64,000 nucleotides of DNA, taken from positions 5,518,001 to 5,582,000 of the forward strand of contig JAXRKN010000043.1 in the NCBI GenBank assembly GCA_038502055.1, given 5' to 3'. Positions 1 to 13,304 of this stretch are shown here, one piece after another. Below the pieces are notes generated by a model. That model ran no database searches. It saw only the letters and a list, made by a program, of their open reading frames with translations, and was not told the origin of the DNA. The position numbers were made by a program, and so were the translations under genes. The stretch is from Tanytarsus gracilentus (lineage: Eukaryota > Arthropoda > Insecta > Diptera > Chironomidae). Positions within the stretch are counted from its first letter, which is position 1, and each line of letters begins with the position of its first letter.

Positions 1-36
1 TCAAAATGATTAAAAATTAATTTAGTTTTTTTAAAG

Positions 37-786
37 ATCCATCGAATTCTTGCCAACTCTCCGGCTGATAAAGACGGAAGACTCAAAAGAGGCGACAGAT
101 TATTGTCAATCAATGGCTTAAGCATGAGAGGTTTAACTCATCGAGAGTCTTTAAGTGTTCTTAAGGTAGATTAAAGAATTATTTTAAAAATCAAAAATCA
201 AATTTTAATTATTTTTCCAGTCACCTCGAATGGATGTCGTGATGGTGGTGACAAGATCGAAATCGGCCGTTAAAACAAACACTTTGACAAAGTCTAAACT
301 GGGATCACTCGGCTCTTTAATTGAAAAAGTTGATGGCAGTGATGAAAGAAATGCATCAAGATCGATTGATTTAATTCAAAATGGCTCGCATAAAAATGGT
401 CTCGATGGTAAATTTAATTGAAATTTATTGAGCTCTAAATTAATAAAATATTTGTTGTAGATAATGACTTAGTAACAATAATAAAAGATGGAACTGGAAT
501 TGGAATTTCCCTTGACGGAGGCTACGATTCGCCAGCTGGAAACAAACCTTTGATAATTAAGAAAATTTTCATGGGTAAAAGACAATAAAAAAAATTAAAA
601 ACAGAGATAATAAAATTTCTTGTTACAGGTGGTGCCGCGGAGAAGCTCACTAACTTAAAAGCCGGTGATGAAATAATTGAAATTAATGGCTTATCGACAG
701 AGAGGCAAACACGCATAGACGTCTGGAATATGATTAAAAAACTGCCACAAGGTGACGCAGTCCAATTGAGAATCAAAAGAAAATAA
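37..786 (+). CDS. PDZ-domain scaffold protein, C-terminal part (pro-interleukin-16/PDZD2-like), 5' truncated by window
   Basis: Four exons are visible: 37-165, 221-407, 461-574 and 629-786 (TAA at 784-786). They have consistent GT-AG phases and 588 nt in frame (195 aa plus stop). The first two exons give the second half of one PDZ domain (GDRLLSINGLSMRGLTHRES) and a Ser/Asp-rich linker. The last two give a complete PDZ domain with a carboxylate-binding-loop-like GIGIS, then KPLIIKKIFMGGAAE, GDEIIEINGLS and the ending QLRIKRK. The pairing, and the motif VWNMIKKLPQGDA, match my recollection of the two C-terminal PDZ domains of pro-IL-16/PDZD2 (FEAWNIIKALPDG). Such proteins scaffold channels and cytoskeletal partners. 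That family placement is from memory; PDZ membership itself is clear. The gene begins upstream of this window. Introns are 53-55 bp. The next gene, unc-104, starts about 3.1 kb downstream on the same strand. Confidence 0.88.
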
Positions 787-3700
787 ACTTAAGAATGTGA
801 TATAATTTTTTTGTTGCTTCTGCATGAACGTTTTTATGCAAAATTAAATTTCTTTAAAGAAAAAAGTATTAAATAATAAGCAAAGTCACTATCCTTGTCG
901 TACTTATTTAATTATTCTGATTTTTAAATGTTTTCCTGAGATTTTTTAACGAATTTTTTGTGCTTGCCTTCAAAAGGAAAATTTATACGAATTAAAAAGA
1001 AACTTTAAAAATGGTTTTAGTGCAATTTTTGATGTCAAAATTAAAATTATGATGATAAATAAAATTAATTATTTGCATTTAATTAAATGTTAAAAAATCT
1101 TTATTTCTCAATGTACTTTTATTCCTGTAATTTTACTTTCTATCGTGTTTTATTTATTTCCAAATATTTTTACACACGTCAATGGAATTATCAATGGATT
1201 ATTACCACACTCATCCGATAATCGTTGATTAATTTTTACATACTCGTTCATCATTTCACTAAGCTGACCATGACCTTTATGCTGTATACTGCAAAATTTC
1301 GTAGGCTCTTCATCGATTTCCACATAAAGAACGAGAGAATTTGTTATGTCAACATTTCTTCCAGTGCACGTGCTTTCTCCCTTCCATTTATGCTGCACAT
1401 GTTTCCATTTCATACATTTTTACCCTTCACACGTTGTTTACAAGAGTTTGTTTTGAAAAATAGCCATTTGTCGGAGGGAGAAAGAAAATTTTTTACAATC
1501 ATGCGCACATGTGGGTAAAATTCCATAAAAATCGATTTGATTATCATCACGCAGGACATTTTTTCTCTGTTCCTTATTACATTTGGTGCAGTGAGGTTGC
1601 ATTTTGGAATTTTTCCTCGAAATTAAATCAATTTAAATTAGTTAAATGCACTAATTTGGTTAAAAATGCATCAAAAACAAAAAATATAAGGCCGAATAAA
1701 TTTGATGGTGGTGAAATTTTCATGAAATTGAAAGTGAGTTGTGGCGAAAAATCAAAACGAAAATTTGATAAATATTTTTTCTCAATGGCGAACAAAAAGT
1801 GAAAAGAAAAATTATGAAAATTGTGAATTTGAGAAAATTTTGTGCAATATGGTGAAGGATTTTGACAATTTTGCGCAGGAAAATTTTAAAAGTTTAATTA
1901 ACTTTCAAAGTTTATGAAAGAAATTTTTATTTTACTCGTCAAATTTTATCGATTTTTGGGTGACTCATAAAATTATTGTAAGAGGTCATGAAAATTTCTA
2001 TTGTCTCGCAAAGTCCTCTGTGAGTTGAACGAAAAGAAGACAAAAACTATAAAAACTTCTGAAATAAATTGTTTTATGGATGAGACGACATGGAAAATTT
2101 TGGCAGCTGATGAAAATTTATTAAAATCGAATTCGCCATCTTGATAAAATTATGAACTATGCGAATATTGAAAAAATATACGTAAAAAGAAGAAAAATTA
2201 ATGTTTCTATGGTTAAAATATTGAGGGTGAAAAATTCGAATGTTAATCTCAAAACTTTTTTATCCTAAATTTATTTTCAACCCTGAAAAAACTTTTTCCA
2301 ATTAAACTTTTCCATTTTCTAAATTTATTCTGTTTAAAAATCCCACGCAATAAATTTTCATTTGATCTTTAATGGAAAAATGAACAGCATCATAAAAATT
2401 TCTATCTAGACATTCTTAGTAAATTTACATCCCTAAACTTTGCAATTTTCGATCGCAAAAAAAAATTTTTTTTCACAAGGTGAAATTTTTGCATAAATTG
2501 CTCCCACTTGCCGTCTCGTGCTGTTGTTTATTGAGCTCAACGCTGTCGATATCTTGCCAAGATTAACTTTTTCACTCTTGTCTGAAATCGCACACAAAAA
2601 AGCAGGAAAGAGTGAATTCTATGTAAACAGACATAAACTTTTATTTATAGCCCTAAAGTTTCGCACATAGAGAATACAAAAGCATAAAATGTCATCAGTT
2701 AATGATCCATTAAAATTGATTAAATGTTGACTAAGTAATTGACTTCCGTCGACTAATTCGTGAGTGGGATGGATGGATGAAGATGAAAGAGATCAAATTT
2801 TTTATTTTTAATGTCTTCGCTATTTTTTAAAAATATCCTTGCTCATGAAAATATTTTTTAGATATATATGCAATTTAATTAATTTTCATTTATGAAGTGA
2901 AAAGGTGATTTATGTTTTTGATTTTTTGACACCTGCAAGATTAGGGTAGAGGTGGCTTGAGAATATTGAAGAAAATAATTATAATAATTATAAAAATATT
3001 AATTATATAATAATAATTAATGGAAAATTTTCACTTAAGAATTAAACTTAAAAACAATTTTGAGATCAATATCTAAAAATTAATTTAAAAAAGAAAATTT
3101 TTATTTAACCTGAATAATGCATTTCATCCAACCAAACCTCTAGAGCAAAAATTCCCTCATCAATTTCACATTTGCTCTTCACTGATAGATCTTGAATATC
3201 TTTTTTAAAATCCATATGTTTTCTCCTTGAAAAACTCATCTTAAGCTTATGAATGCAATAATCAAAAGATAAAGAAAGTCAGCACTCAATGAAAGGTCAC
3301 GACGCAAAAGCTCGTTTTGCACATTCGACTCGGGGAAAATTAGTGGGCGTTAATTTTACTGTTTCTCCATAATGAAGCAAAAATAGTGACGTCGAATGAT
3401 AATCACAGCATAAAACAATATGACGAATCTAATAGAGACGTGAATTGAGTGCAAACGTGCACTAAAAATAAAAGTAAATGTAAACCACAGAGATGTAATA
3501 AAGTCCATATCTCAGGCCTCGTGTATGTAATGCACTTGAGTATAGGTGGATATGAAAATGGGTAGCTGCAACGTTTCATGTTCAATTAAATTAAGAGAAG
3601 ACTTTCAGCAAATAAAAATAAATCAAAAATTCATTAAATCACTCTCCATATGATGGCTGTTGGCTTTCATTTTTGGCAAATTGAATCATGAACGGGATTG

Positions 3701-3911
3701 AGAGAGAATATTTTCAAAAGTTGGCACTGGATGTATTAAAATTCCATAACCAATTCTCAGTAATTTCACTTTTTTTATGGTCTTTCTATTTATGGATCGC
3801 TCAATTCTTTTTCATCCCATGAACGAGTAAATGTAATCGAGTAATGAAAAACTTTTTCTCGTTAGAAAATAAAACAAAAGCTTCATTTAGACGAACAATA
3901 AAGTCATCAAG
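787..3911. other. Intergenic region: PDZ 3'UTR and unc-104 upstream region
   Basis: This is AT-rich sequence with many short poly-A/T tracts. Open frames up to 97 codons (1150-1802) have no recognisable domain, no splice-supported extension and biased low-complexity composition, so I do not call them. The 5' leader of unc-104 should lie in the right part. A pyrimidine-rich acceptor-like site (ctcgttag, ending 3865) could start the leader exon that carries the unc-104 start codon. No RNA gene or repeat is evident. Confidence 0.5.
1058..1063 (+). terminator. Candidate polyadenylation signal of the PDZ gene
   Basis: This is an AATAAA hexamer 272 bp after the PDZ gene stop codon, followed by T-rich sequence. 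It is the first canonical AATAAA I noticed downstream of the stop. The actual cleavage site is not visible. Confidence 0.35.
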
Positions 3912-6900
3912 ATGTCGTCCGTTAAAGTGGCAGTAAGGGTGCGTCCCTTTAATAGCCGAGAGATAGCTCGCGATGCTCATTGCATAATTGAGATGTCGGG
4001 CAACATGACAGCGATAACAAATCCAAAAGTACCGCCAGGCACTGCAGACTCGGTCAAGAGATTCAACTACGATTATTCATATTTTTCATTTGACGTAAGT
4101 TACTTGTTTGATTTTGTGATCACACACTCATTAATTTCCATACTTCCATGCAGCCGTCAGAGAGCGAATTTGCGACGCAAGAGATGGTTTATGCTGACAT
4201 CGGAGAGGAAATGCTACATCATTCCTTCGAGGGCTATAATGTATGCATTTTCGCTTATGGGCAGACAGGCGCTGGTAAATCGTACACGATGATGGGCAAA
4301 CACGATGAAGAGGGACAAGAGGGCATCATACCGTTAATATGTGATGATCTCTTTAAACGCATCCATGAGACGGAAGATGAATCGCTAAAATACTCGGTTG
4401 AGGTGTCGTACATGGAAATCTACTGTGAGCGTGTCCGAGATTTACTAAATCCTAAGAACAAGGGAAACTTGCGTGTACGTGAGCATCCACTGTTGGGCCC
4501 ATACGTGGAGGATTTATCGAAGCTCGCTGTCATGTCATATCAGGACATTCACGATCTAATTGATGAAGGCAACAAAGCGAGAACTGTGGCAGCGACCAAT
4601 ATGAATGAAACCAGTTCAAGATCTCACGCTGTCTTTACGATTTTCTTCACACAGCAACGTCACGACGCAACGACAGATTTAGTTGCCGAGAAAGTGTCAA
4701 AAATTAGTTTAGTCGATTTAGCGGGAAGTGAGCGTGCAGATAGCACCGGTGCAAAAGGTACAAGACTCAAAGAAGGAGCCAACATTAATAAATCATTGAC
4801 GACATTAGGAAAAGTCATTTCGGCACTCGCTGAGCTTGTGAGATTGCATGAGTTAATCAAACTGTCAAAGCGTTATGAGATTTCTCTTTTAGGCGTCAAA
4901 AGGCAATAAGAAAAGTAAGAAGGAAAATCACATTCCTTACCGTGATTCCGTTCTGACATGGTTATTGAGGGAAAATCTCGGTGGAAATTCTAAAACTGCG
5001 ATGATTGCGTGAGTCTGAATTTAAAATAATTTTTTAATAGATTTTAATCGAATTTTTCTTATTTTTTTAGTGCAATTTCTCCGGCTGATATTAATTATGA
5101 CGAAACACTAAGCACACTGAGGTGAGTTGTGTGGGTGATTTCACGCTTTGTAGAGTGAATCTGATACGTTGTTTGAAAAGTGAGACATTATTGGGGTTAA
5201 AGTTGTTTCATTTAATGAGATTCGTGGTGTTGTTACAAAGTTGAGATATTAAAAATGTAGTTACAAACTTTCAACATTACTTTTCGTATTATAAAATTTT
5301 TCTCTCCTTGTATTCGAAAAAACTTTTCTGAATAATTCTTCAATTTACTTCACACACAATAATTTTTGCGTTATCGAGACATGACATGAACATTAAAAAA
5401 GCTCTAGAGAACTCTTTTTCTCCCTTCTCTCTTACTCCCACACAATCGCATCTTTTCTCTCTCTCTTCTCTATGTGACGATCTTGCTCAACAGCTGTTGC
5501 GAAGCAACAGATGTTGTGTAAAAAAAACGGTCAAAAAATATTTAAAAAAATAATTCTTACATGCGCTTCAACACCATCAACTTCACCACTCACCCTCTTC
5601 CCTCGATAATAATGCGCTCTCACTGTCGTACCCCCAATTCATTTTCATACAGTGACAAGATTAAAGACAACGAGAGAAGAAGTGCAAAATCATTCATGTT
5701 ACCAAAGATGAAATAAATAATAATTTTAGAAAGAGTTAATTCTTGTTGGAACCAATAAAACAGTCAATCATAACGGTGAAATTAAAATCTTGCTCGCGAT
5801 CAATTCAAACATTGACATGCTTAATTTTCAAAAAGTAATTTTTGTTACCAAATTAAGTACAATAAATTTGATCTGGAAAAAGGACTAAATAAAATAAGTA
5901 AAAAAAATTTAACAACACTCCTTTTTTGTACAACTAGGTATTTCGCACGGAAAAGTATTAAATAAAATAAAATAGTAAATATTTTGAATTTTTATCATTT
6001 TGTTATATCTCTTGTTAACTTAAAACTAAATTTTGGTATTTGCTTTATGCAACATATTAAACATATGTATGCAATATTGAATGAATTTAATATTGGAATT
6101 TAAGATCAAAAACTAGAGAAGTGGAGCGGTTTTAAAAACATCAAACAGACAAAAATTCCGCTCCACTTTCTAGTTTTTGGATCTTAAATTCCAATATTAA
6201 ATTCATTCAAGTATTGCATACATATGTTTAATATGTTGCGATAAAGCAAATACCAAAATTTAGTTTTAAGTTAACAAGAGAGCTATAACAAAATGTATAA
6301 AAATGTCAAAATATTTACTGATTTTATTTTATTTAATACTTTTCCGTGCGAAATACCTAGTTGTACAAAGAGAAGGGAGTGTTGTTAAATTTTTTTTACT
6401 TATTTTATTCTCGTTTGAGTGACGTACATCACATTTCGAGAGTACGTGACGCATATGTTGAAAAGTTCGTGTCTCGACTTTGGCTAATAAATCCAAAATA
6501 AATCAAATCCACTCAAATTTCCTTTTTAGATATGCAGATAGAGCAAAACAAATTGTCTGCAAAGCCGTGGTCAATGAGGATGCAAATGCGAAGCTCATTC
6601 GAGAGCTTAAAGAAGAAATTCAAAAACTTCGAGAGTTGCTTAAGAATGAGGGAATTGAAGTCCGTGAAGGTAAATTTATATAAAAACTTTAACATTTCAC
6701 TTCCATTAAATTTATTATTTTTTGTTTGAAAATCAAAATTGAGGTGTTGAGAAAAAACTTTTGGCCATTAAAAATATTTTTTTTATTATCCTGTTTTTTT
6801 TTCTATATTTTATTTTCGCTCACCTTTAAAATAATTTCTTATAAATTTTCCACTGCAATTTTTAAAAAAGGACCGGATGGAAAAATTATTTGCGAAAAGC

Positions 6901-9900
6901 GAGATTATAATAGTAAGTATGCTTGATACACTCGCTGCTTCTCTCCCTGGCCTTGTTATTATCATGAATTTTTAAGTTTGTTTACGCCATAATTTATCTC
7001 AGTCTAAGAGCTTTTTATGTTGCCTCTCGCTTTAATATTTTATAAACTACTATTTTCACTTTCATCCTTTTCAGAAGACGAGGACGATAAGGCTGACGTG
7101 GAAGGTGGCGATAAGACCAAGATTTTATCACCCTCAAAAGGAAAAACACGTACAGGATCAACGACTGAAATGGCCGTCGACCAATTGCAAGCGAGTGAAA
7201 AACTCATAGCGGAATTGAATGAAACGTGGGAAGAGAAATTGAAGCGTACTGAACAAATTCGTGTGCAGCGCGAAGCAATTTTCGCTGAGATGGGCGTCGC
7301 TGTGAAAGAAGATGGCATGACGGTCGGAGTGTTTAGTCCCAAAATGACTCCACATTTGGTGAACTTGAATGAGGATCCAACATTGTCTGAGTGTCTATTG
7401 TATTACATTAAAGACGGCATCACCAGACTCGGTACACACGAGGCGAACTTACCACAAGACATTCAACTCTCTGGATCTCACATTCATAAAGAGCATTGCG
7501 TTTTTGAGAATCGCAATGGTGTCGTGACATTAATTCCAGCTAAGGATGCTTTGGTTTATTGTAACGGTCGAAAGATAACAGATCCTGAGATTCTTACAAC
7601 CGGCTCGAGAGTTATTCTCGGCAAAAATCATGTCTTTCGATTCACTCATCCCGAGCAAGCTCGTGAGAAGAGAGAAAAAGCTCAGGGTGTGCTACCTGAA
7701 GTTAAATGTGAGGTTGTAGATTGGAATTTTGCTCAATGCGAATTGCTAGAGAAACAGGGTATTGATTTAAAGAAGGAGATGGAAAAGAGATTGATAATTT
7801 TAGAGGAGCAATTTAAGCGTGAAAAGCAGCAGGCAGATGAAGTGTTTGAGGAACAGAGAAAGGTATTATTTGAGGTGTTAATGAAAGACTGTTTACTAAT
7901 CTTGTCCTTTAGTCTTATGAGGCGAGAATTGATGCACTTCAACGGCAAGTCGAGGAACAATCAATGACTATGTCGATGTACAGCAGTTATAGTCCCGATG
8001 TTGAGATGCAGCAAGAGGATATTTTTGGTAAGTCATTAATTATTTAATTAAGTCAATTTTAAGTTTCACATAAATTTTAGTCAATCCATTGTTCGAAACG
8101 ACATGGACAACTCGACAGGCCGGATTGGCAGCTTGGGCCTTTCGCAAATGGCGCTACCATCAATTCACATCTCTTCGTGATGACCTTTGGGGCAATGCTA
8201 TATTTCTTAAGGAGGCAAATGCCATTTCGGTAGAGTTGAAAAAGAAAGTTCAATTTCAATTTACTCTCCTAACTGACACCCTCTACTCGCCTCTCCCACC
8301 CGAGCTACAATCTTCCGCCATGATTACCGCAAACGATGAAGAATTTGCAACGGGTGTACCGCCGCCATCAAGGACTATCGTTGCGGTTGAAGTGACTGAC
8401 ATGAAGAATGGAGCAACTCACTATTGGTCTCTCGAAAAGCTCCGGTGAGTGTCTTTAAAATATTTCCGTGTTTCTTCCGAGTGGATTTTTGACTAGCTTT
8501 AAAATAGACAATTCATATCTTCATTAAATCGTGCCAATAAATATTGGAATGACTTCAAACATTTTATCCTCCAGATTCACATAAAAAAATCGATGAGAAA
8601 AGTTTTTCTTTATGAATCCTCAAAGGCATTATATTTTATGAGTTTAGAATTCCCCTTTTTGATTAACCCGAAAAAAAAATCAAATCAAAAAAAAGAAGAA
8701 AGAATTTTTCATTAACATTCTTTCACAAATAGCTATCGACTTGAGTTGATGCGACAAATTTACAACACTGCTGAGAGTCCCGAAATGACCTTCCAAATGA
8801 TGGACACAACATCAATTGGTGGCGATTTTACGCCAAAACATCCAGCGGATAAAGAATCGTTTATGCCGTGCGGACAAAGCAGTAACAACAGAAACGCATT
8901 AAGACTTTCATTGGCTAATCTATTGCCTTCTAGGTTAGCAATTTATTTTCTTCATATTTATTTTTATTGTAATCTTGAGGCGAATCGAAAGGAATTTTTA
9001 TTTTTAATCACAATGAAATATTTATTGCGTTATGTACAGCAAAAGTTTTTGCGAGAATATCAAAATATCTCAATTGTGAGATAAAAAGTTTTTATTGCTG
9101 AATTTGCTAGATATAAAAATTATTGATTGCGGCAATAAAGACATTCTTGCGATGATTAATTTCTTTGTTTACAATTTAAATTCCTGGATTTATTGGAATT
9201 TTACAGAAGTGAAAAACATTTCAAATTTGCTGTGCATAATTCTCAGTTTTATAATTTCTGCATTTATATTTTTTTTTATTGTACAATTCAGTCCGCAATG
9301 TCTGTGACATGAATCATGCAACTATGGCTTAGTTTAATTTCCCTCCATGCGATGATAAGAGCTTCAAGTTGTAATTTATTCGCCGTTTATTTTATTTTAT
9401 ATTCCTCACGCCTTTGAGGATGGAAGTGCTAAATGAAAATTATAAAAACCATTTCAGACATAACATGAAGTGCAATTGCATGCGAAAACGCTTTTTTATG
9501 CCTTTTTATATATTGATTTTTCCTTCCTCATTTCTCTCTCTAGCTGTTTGTGCTTTAATTTATTTTCCTCTCACAATATGTGCATAATTTTATGATATTA
9601 TCTTCAATTCCACACACACATGCAGTCAACGATTGGAGCTCATGAGAGAAATGTATCATAATGAGGCTGAATTATCGCCAACATCGCCTGATTATAATGT
9701 GGAGTCATTAACAGGAGGTGAGTTTCGAATGGTTATTTATGAGCGAGATAAATTTTCACCATAAAAATTCGCACATTATTTCCCAGGTGATCCATTTTAT
9801 GATCGCTTTCCTTGGTTTCGTCTTATTGGACGCTCATTCATATACTTGAGTAATCTGCTTTATCCGGTTCCCTTGGTCCATAAAATCCCCATAGTCAATG

Positions 9901-12900
9901 AGCGTGGCGATGTCAGGGGCTACATTCGAGTGGCCGTTCAGCCAGTTTTGGTAAAATTACAACCTTGAAAATTTTCACATTTAAAAAAATAATTTTTCAG
10001 AACGAAGAGACTACTGATTTGAGTAATGGCGTTAAACAATCGGCCAGAATCGTTTTCGATGAGGAGAACACAAGCAGCTTACCCAAACCACTCAAAAATA
10101 ATTCAATAACCAATGGCAAAGACGATGGTGATAAATATGGTGAGAGCATGAAAATCGAAGAGGCCGAACTGGAGGACAAAGATTCGGGTCGCGGTGATTC
10201 ATGCACAACCTCAGAGTTTCACGATAATCAAGATGAGCAGCACGGCGAGCATTTACTAATTGGAAGGGAATTTACTTTCCGCGTAACTGTTCTTCAGGCC
10301 AGTGGCATTGCCGCCGAGTACTCGGACATATTTTGTCAATTTAATTTTATTCATCGTCATGAAGAGGCTTTCAGCACGGAGCCAATTAAAAACTCGGGCG
10401 CACCAATAGGCTTTTATCACGTACAGAATATCACAGTTCCAGTCACGAAGTCATTCATTGAGTATTTGAAAACGCAACCGATTGTATTTAAAGTCTTTGG
10501 TCATTATCAAAATCATCCGTTGCATAAGGACTCGAAATTAGATTCCATTACTCGACCACCACCACGCCGCATGTTGCCACCGAGTATTCCCATTAGTCAG
10601 CCAGTTCGAAGTCCCAAATTTGGACCGATGCCTTGTCCCGTTTCATCGGCTGTCTTAGCTAAACACGACGTGCTTGTATGGTTTGAAATTTGCGAGTTGG
10701 CACCGAATGGCGAATATGTACCGGCTGCCGTCGATCATAGCGATGACTTGCCATGTCGTGGACTCTTTTTACTGCATCAAGGAATTCAGCGACGCATTCG
10801 AATCACAATCGTACATGAACAATCTTCTGAATTGAAATGGAAAGAGATTCGTGAACTTGTTGTCGGTCGAATTAGAAATTCACCAGAACCGGGCGATGAA
10901 CTTGACGACGAAGACTCGTGTGTTCTTTCACTCGGTCTCTTTCCAGGCGAATATCTTGAGATTTCTGGCGATGATAGGATCTGCTATCGCTTCGAAGCCG
11001 CGTGGGATTCAAGTCTGCATAACTCAACCATGCTTAATCGTGTGTCGCAAGCAAATGAGACAGTTTACATTACGTTGAGTGCTTATCTAGAGGTGAGCCA
11101 TTAAAATAATAGTTTAATCCATTAACTCTTTCTCTCTCGTTCAGCTGGAAAATTGTGCACGTCCTGCCATCATAACGAAAGATTTGAGCATGGTCATATA
11201 TGGACGTGATGCACGCATCGGTCCGAGATCTTTTAAGCATTTATTCTCCGGCAATTATCGCAATCCCGAGGCCAATCGATTGTCAGGCGTTTATGAATTG
11301 TCGTTAAGACGCGCTTCTGAAGCAGGTAGTCCAGGTAGAATTTTTATTGTTCGGTTTTATGCTTGTGCACCCTCCGATAGAAATGACAAATTATTTGTTA
11401 ATCTTTCCTCTTATAAATCTCAGATTTCTTTATCCAAACAGACATTTTTTATCGTATAACTTTTTTTCCATATATTTTTTTTGTGTGCTTCCGTTATCTC
11501 TCTCACTCTCGTTTTTTGTTGACTTCTTTTTACTGATGGAGGAAAATGGCATTATACTTTTTTTTTCGTTAAAGTCGAGTTGGTTTTTGAGAGTGCTCCT
11601 AATGAACAAAAGCTGCTCGAGAGGTTTCTGACAACCTCGAAGACTCTTGAGCTTTTTAGATGTTTTCGACAAATTAATTGAGAGCCTTAATCTTTAAATT
11701 TACATTTTGAAAAGACATGTGAGCTTTTTTCGGTTAACCTTAAAGAAATTAAATTCTTGAAAAAAACTTTTTCCTGTTTCTTAAACGTCACGTACTGCGA
11801 ACTATTAGGTGAGTACGTGTCAAACTTTCGACTCGAGTTTCGGGTTTTTTTTCTTCTCGATGCGCTATAAAAATCCAAAATACTTTAAATCCTTTTAAGA
11901 AACAGAATTCGGTTTTGTGGATAAACTCGCAAAAAAAACTTTTTAGACATTTTTAATTTTTTGTCTTCTCTCTCAGCAAAAAGAAATTTTTTTGTAGCTT
12001 AGTTTTAGAGAAATTGTTTAGTCACTCGAAATGCAAGCAATAAAAATTTTCCTTATAAATCAAACAGGAGTCCAACGACGTCAAAGACGTGTATTGGATA
12101 CAAGCTCAACATACGTACGTGGCGAGGAGAATCTCGATGGATGGCGTCCTCGTGGCGATTCTCTCATCTTTGATCATCAATGGGAACTTGAGAAGCTCAC
12201 TCGTCTCGAAGAAGTTGGACGCGTTCGACATTTATTGCTGTTGCGTGAGCGACTAGGCCTTGATATGACTCCAAATCCAACGACGAAAACGGAGAAAGAC
12301 GTATGCAATTTAGCCGCACGTGCTAATCAATCACCCGTTCACAACATGGTTATACCGCCGTCACCGCAAACTCCTGTTAAGGATCAAATTTCAATGGATC
12401 GTGAATATTCGTCGCGTGAGCAGGATTTAGTGAAGCGATGCCTTCGTTTGATACAAGGTCGTGTGGCTAGTATTACTGAAGATTTATCAAAGGATGATGA
12501 TATCACTCCATCGCCAGCAACCGAGGACATACCCGACTTGACAGTGAGCTACGTCTCCGATTTGGTTTCACCACAAGGCTATGTCGATGTTCCGAATGGA
12601 TGGGAGCCACCGCCTGCGCCGCAAATTCAGCAAGAACAACCGCTCCGCTTGTACGTGCCGGAATTGGAGGAAATACGTGTCAGTCCTGTGGTGGCACGCA
12701 AAGGCTATTTAAATATTCTCGAGCATGGATGTGCTGGATGGAAAAAGCGATGGGTCGTCGTCAGACGTCCCTATGTTTTCATCTACCGCACCGATAAAGA
12801 TCCCGTCGAAAGAGCCGTAATTAATTTAGGCACCGCACAAGTTGAATGCAGCGAGGATCAAGCGGCAATGGTGAAGATACCCAATACATTCAGGTGAGCG

Positions 12901-13304
12901 TCTAATGTTGCTAATTAATGAAGCGAGCTGAAATTGAAAACTTTTTTCCTCTCTCCCCCGACCGCTTGTTAATTGAATTATAGCGTTGTCACAAAGCACC
13001 GAGGATATTTGCTGCAGACTCTGTTTGATAAAGAGGTACACGATTGGTTGTACGCCATAAATCCACTGCTAGCCGGGCAAATAAGGTAAAGTTAAAGCAT
13101 TTTTTATGTTTGCATTAATTAAAACATTTTTCGGTTTCATTTTTTAAAGAAAACTTTTTCTATCAAATTTAAAAAAAAATTAAATTCTATTCAGCTTTTT
13201 TTAATTGCTCACTTTTCATCTCTCATTTCTACAGATCCCGATCGGCACGTCGAGTTGTGCCTGCTATCACGACAACAAAATCACAGGCCAAGGACTCAAA
13301 CTAG
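3912..13304 (+). CDS. unc-104: Kinesin-3 motor Unc-104/KIF1A, complete
   Basis: A plus-end microtubule motor that carries synaptic vesicle precursors along axons. The 17 coding exons are 3912-4094, 4154-4837, 4893-5008, 5071-5121, 6530-6669, 6871-6912, 7075-7862, 7913-8027, 8081-8444, 8733-8933 (cassette), 9626-9717, 9787-9950, 10001-11092, 11145-11334, 12068-12893, 12984-13085 and 13235-13304. The total is 5,220 nt, or 1,739 aa (1,672 without the cassette, close to fly Unc-104). The start MSSVKVAVRVRPFNSREIAR is the family N-terminus. The motor domain has the P-loop GQTGAGKS (97-104), switch I SSRSH (215-219) and switch II DLAGSE (249-254). A neck coiled coil (LIRELKEEIQKLRELL) follows, then an FHA domain (about 510-600), the KIF1B/DUF3694 middle region (FPWFRLIGRSFIYLSNLL onward), and a C-terminal PH domain (GWKKRWVVVRRPYVFIYR) that binds cargo lipids. 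All joints keep frame without stops, and no key motor residue is missing. Confidence 0.98.
5888..6409. mobile_element. Foldback (long inverted repeat) element in unc-104 intron 4
   Basis: The left arm is about 5888-6129 and the right arm about 6158-6409, near-complementary along their length with only about 28 bp of loop. Examples of matched pairs are GTGGAGCGG/CCGCTCCAC at the loop, TTTCGCACGGAAAAGTATT/AATACTTTTCCGTGCGAAA, and AACAACACTCC/GGAGTGTTGTT near the ends. The outermost shared sequence is AATAAAATAAGT. No open frame and no convincing target duplication is visible. It explains why intron 4 (5122-6529, 1,408 bp) is much longer than most introns of this gene. The class is unassigned, either a MITE/foldback transposon or an inverted duplication. 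Confidence 0.85.
8733..8933 (+). other. unc-104: Frame-neutral cassette exon of unc-104 with a near-duplicate start
   Basis: This exon is 201 nt (67 codons), entering and leaving in phase 2, so it can be included or skipped without changing frame. Its first residues (YRLELMRQIYN) nearly repeat the start of the next exon at 9626 (QRLELMREMYH), which is the invariant family sequence following SLEKLR. The rest (ETFQ-type linker ending LSLANLLPS) is Ser/Asn/Thr-rich and low in structure. It cannot splice directly to exon 9787, which needs phase 1, so the exon pair is 'A then B' or 'B alone', not a mutually exclusive swap. The donor GTTAGC is weaker than the gene's usual GTGAGT/GTAAGT, fitting regulated use. 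Confidence 0.75.

Noticed and set aside
1150..1802. Several overlapping frames of 87-97 codons on both strands
   Set aside because: No domain, no splice support, overlapping on opposite strands, lengths expected by chance.
11560..12067. GTACGTG-containing motif in unc-104 intron 14 resembling one at 6421-6480 in intron 4
   Set aside because: Only short words (CGTCACGTAC, GAGTACGTGTC) match; not enough to call a repeat or shared regulatory site.
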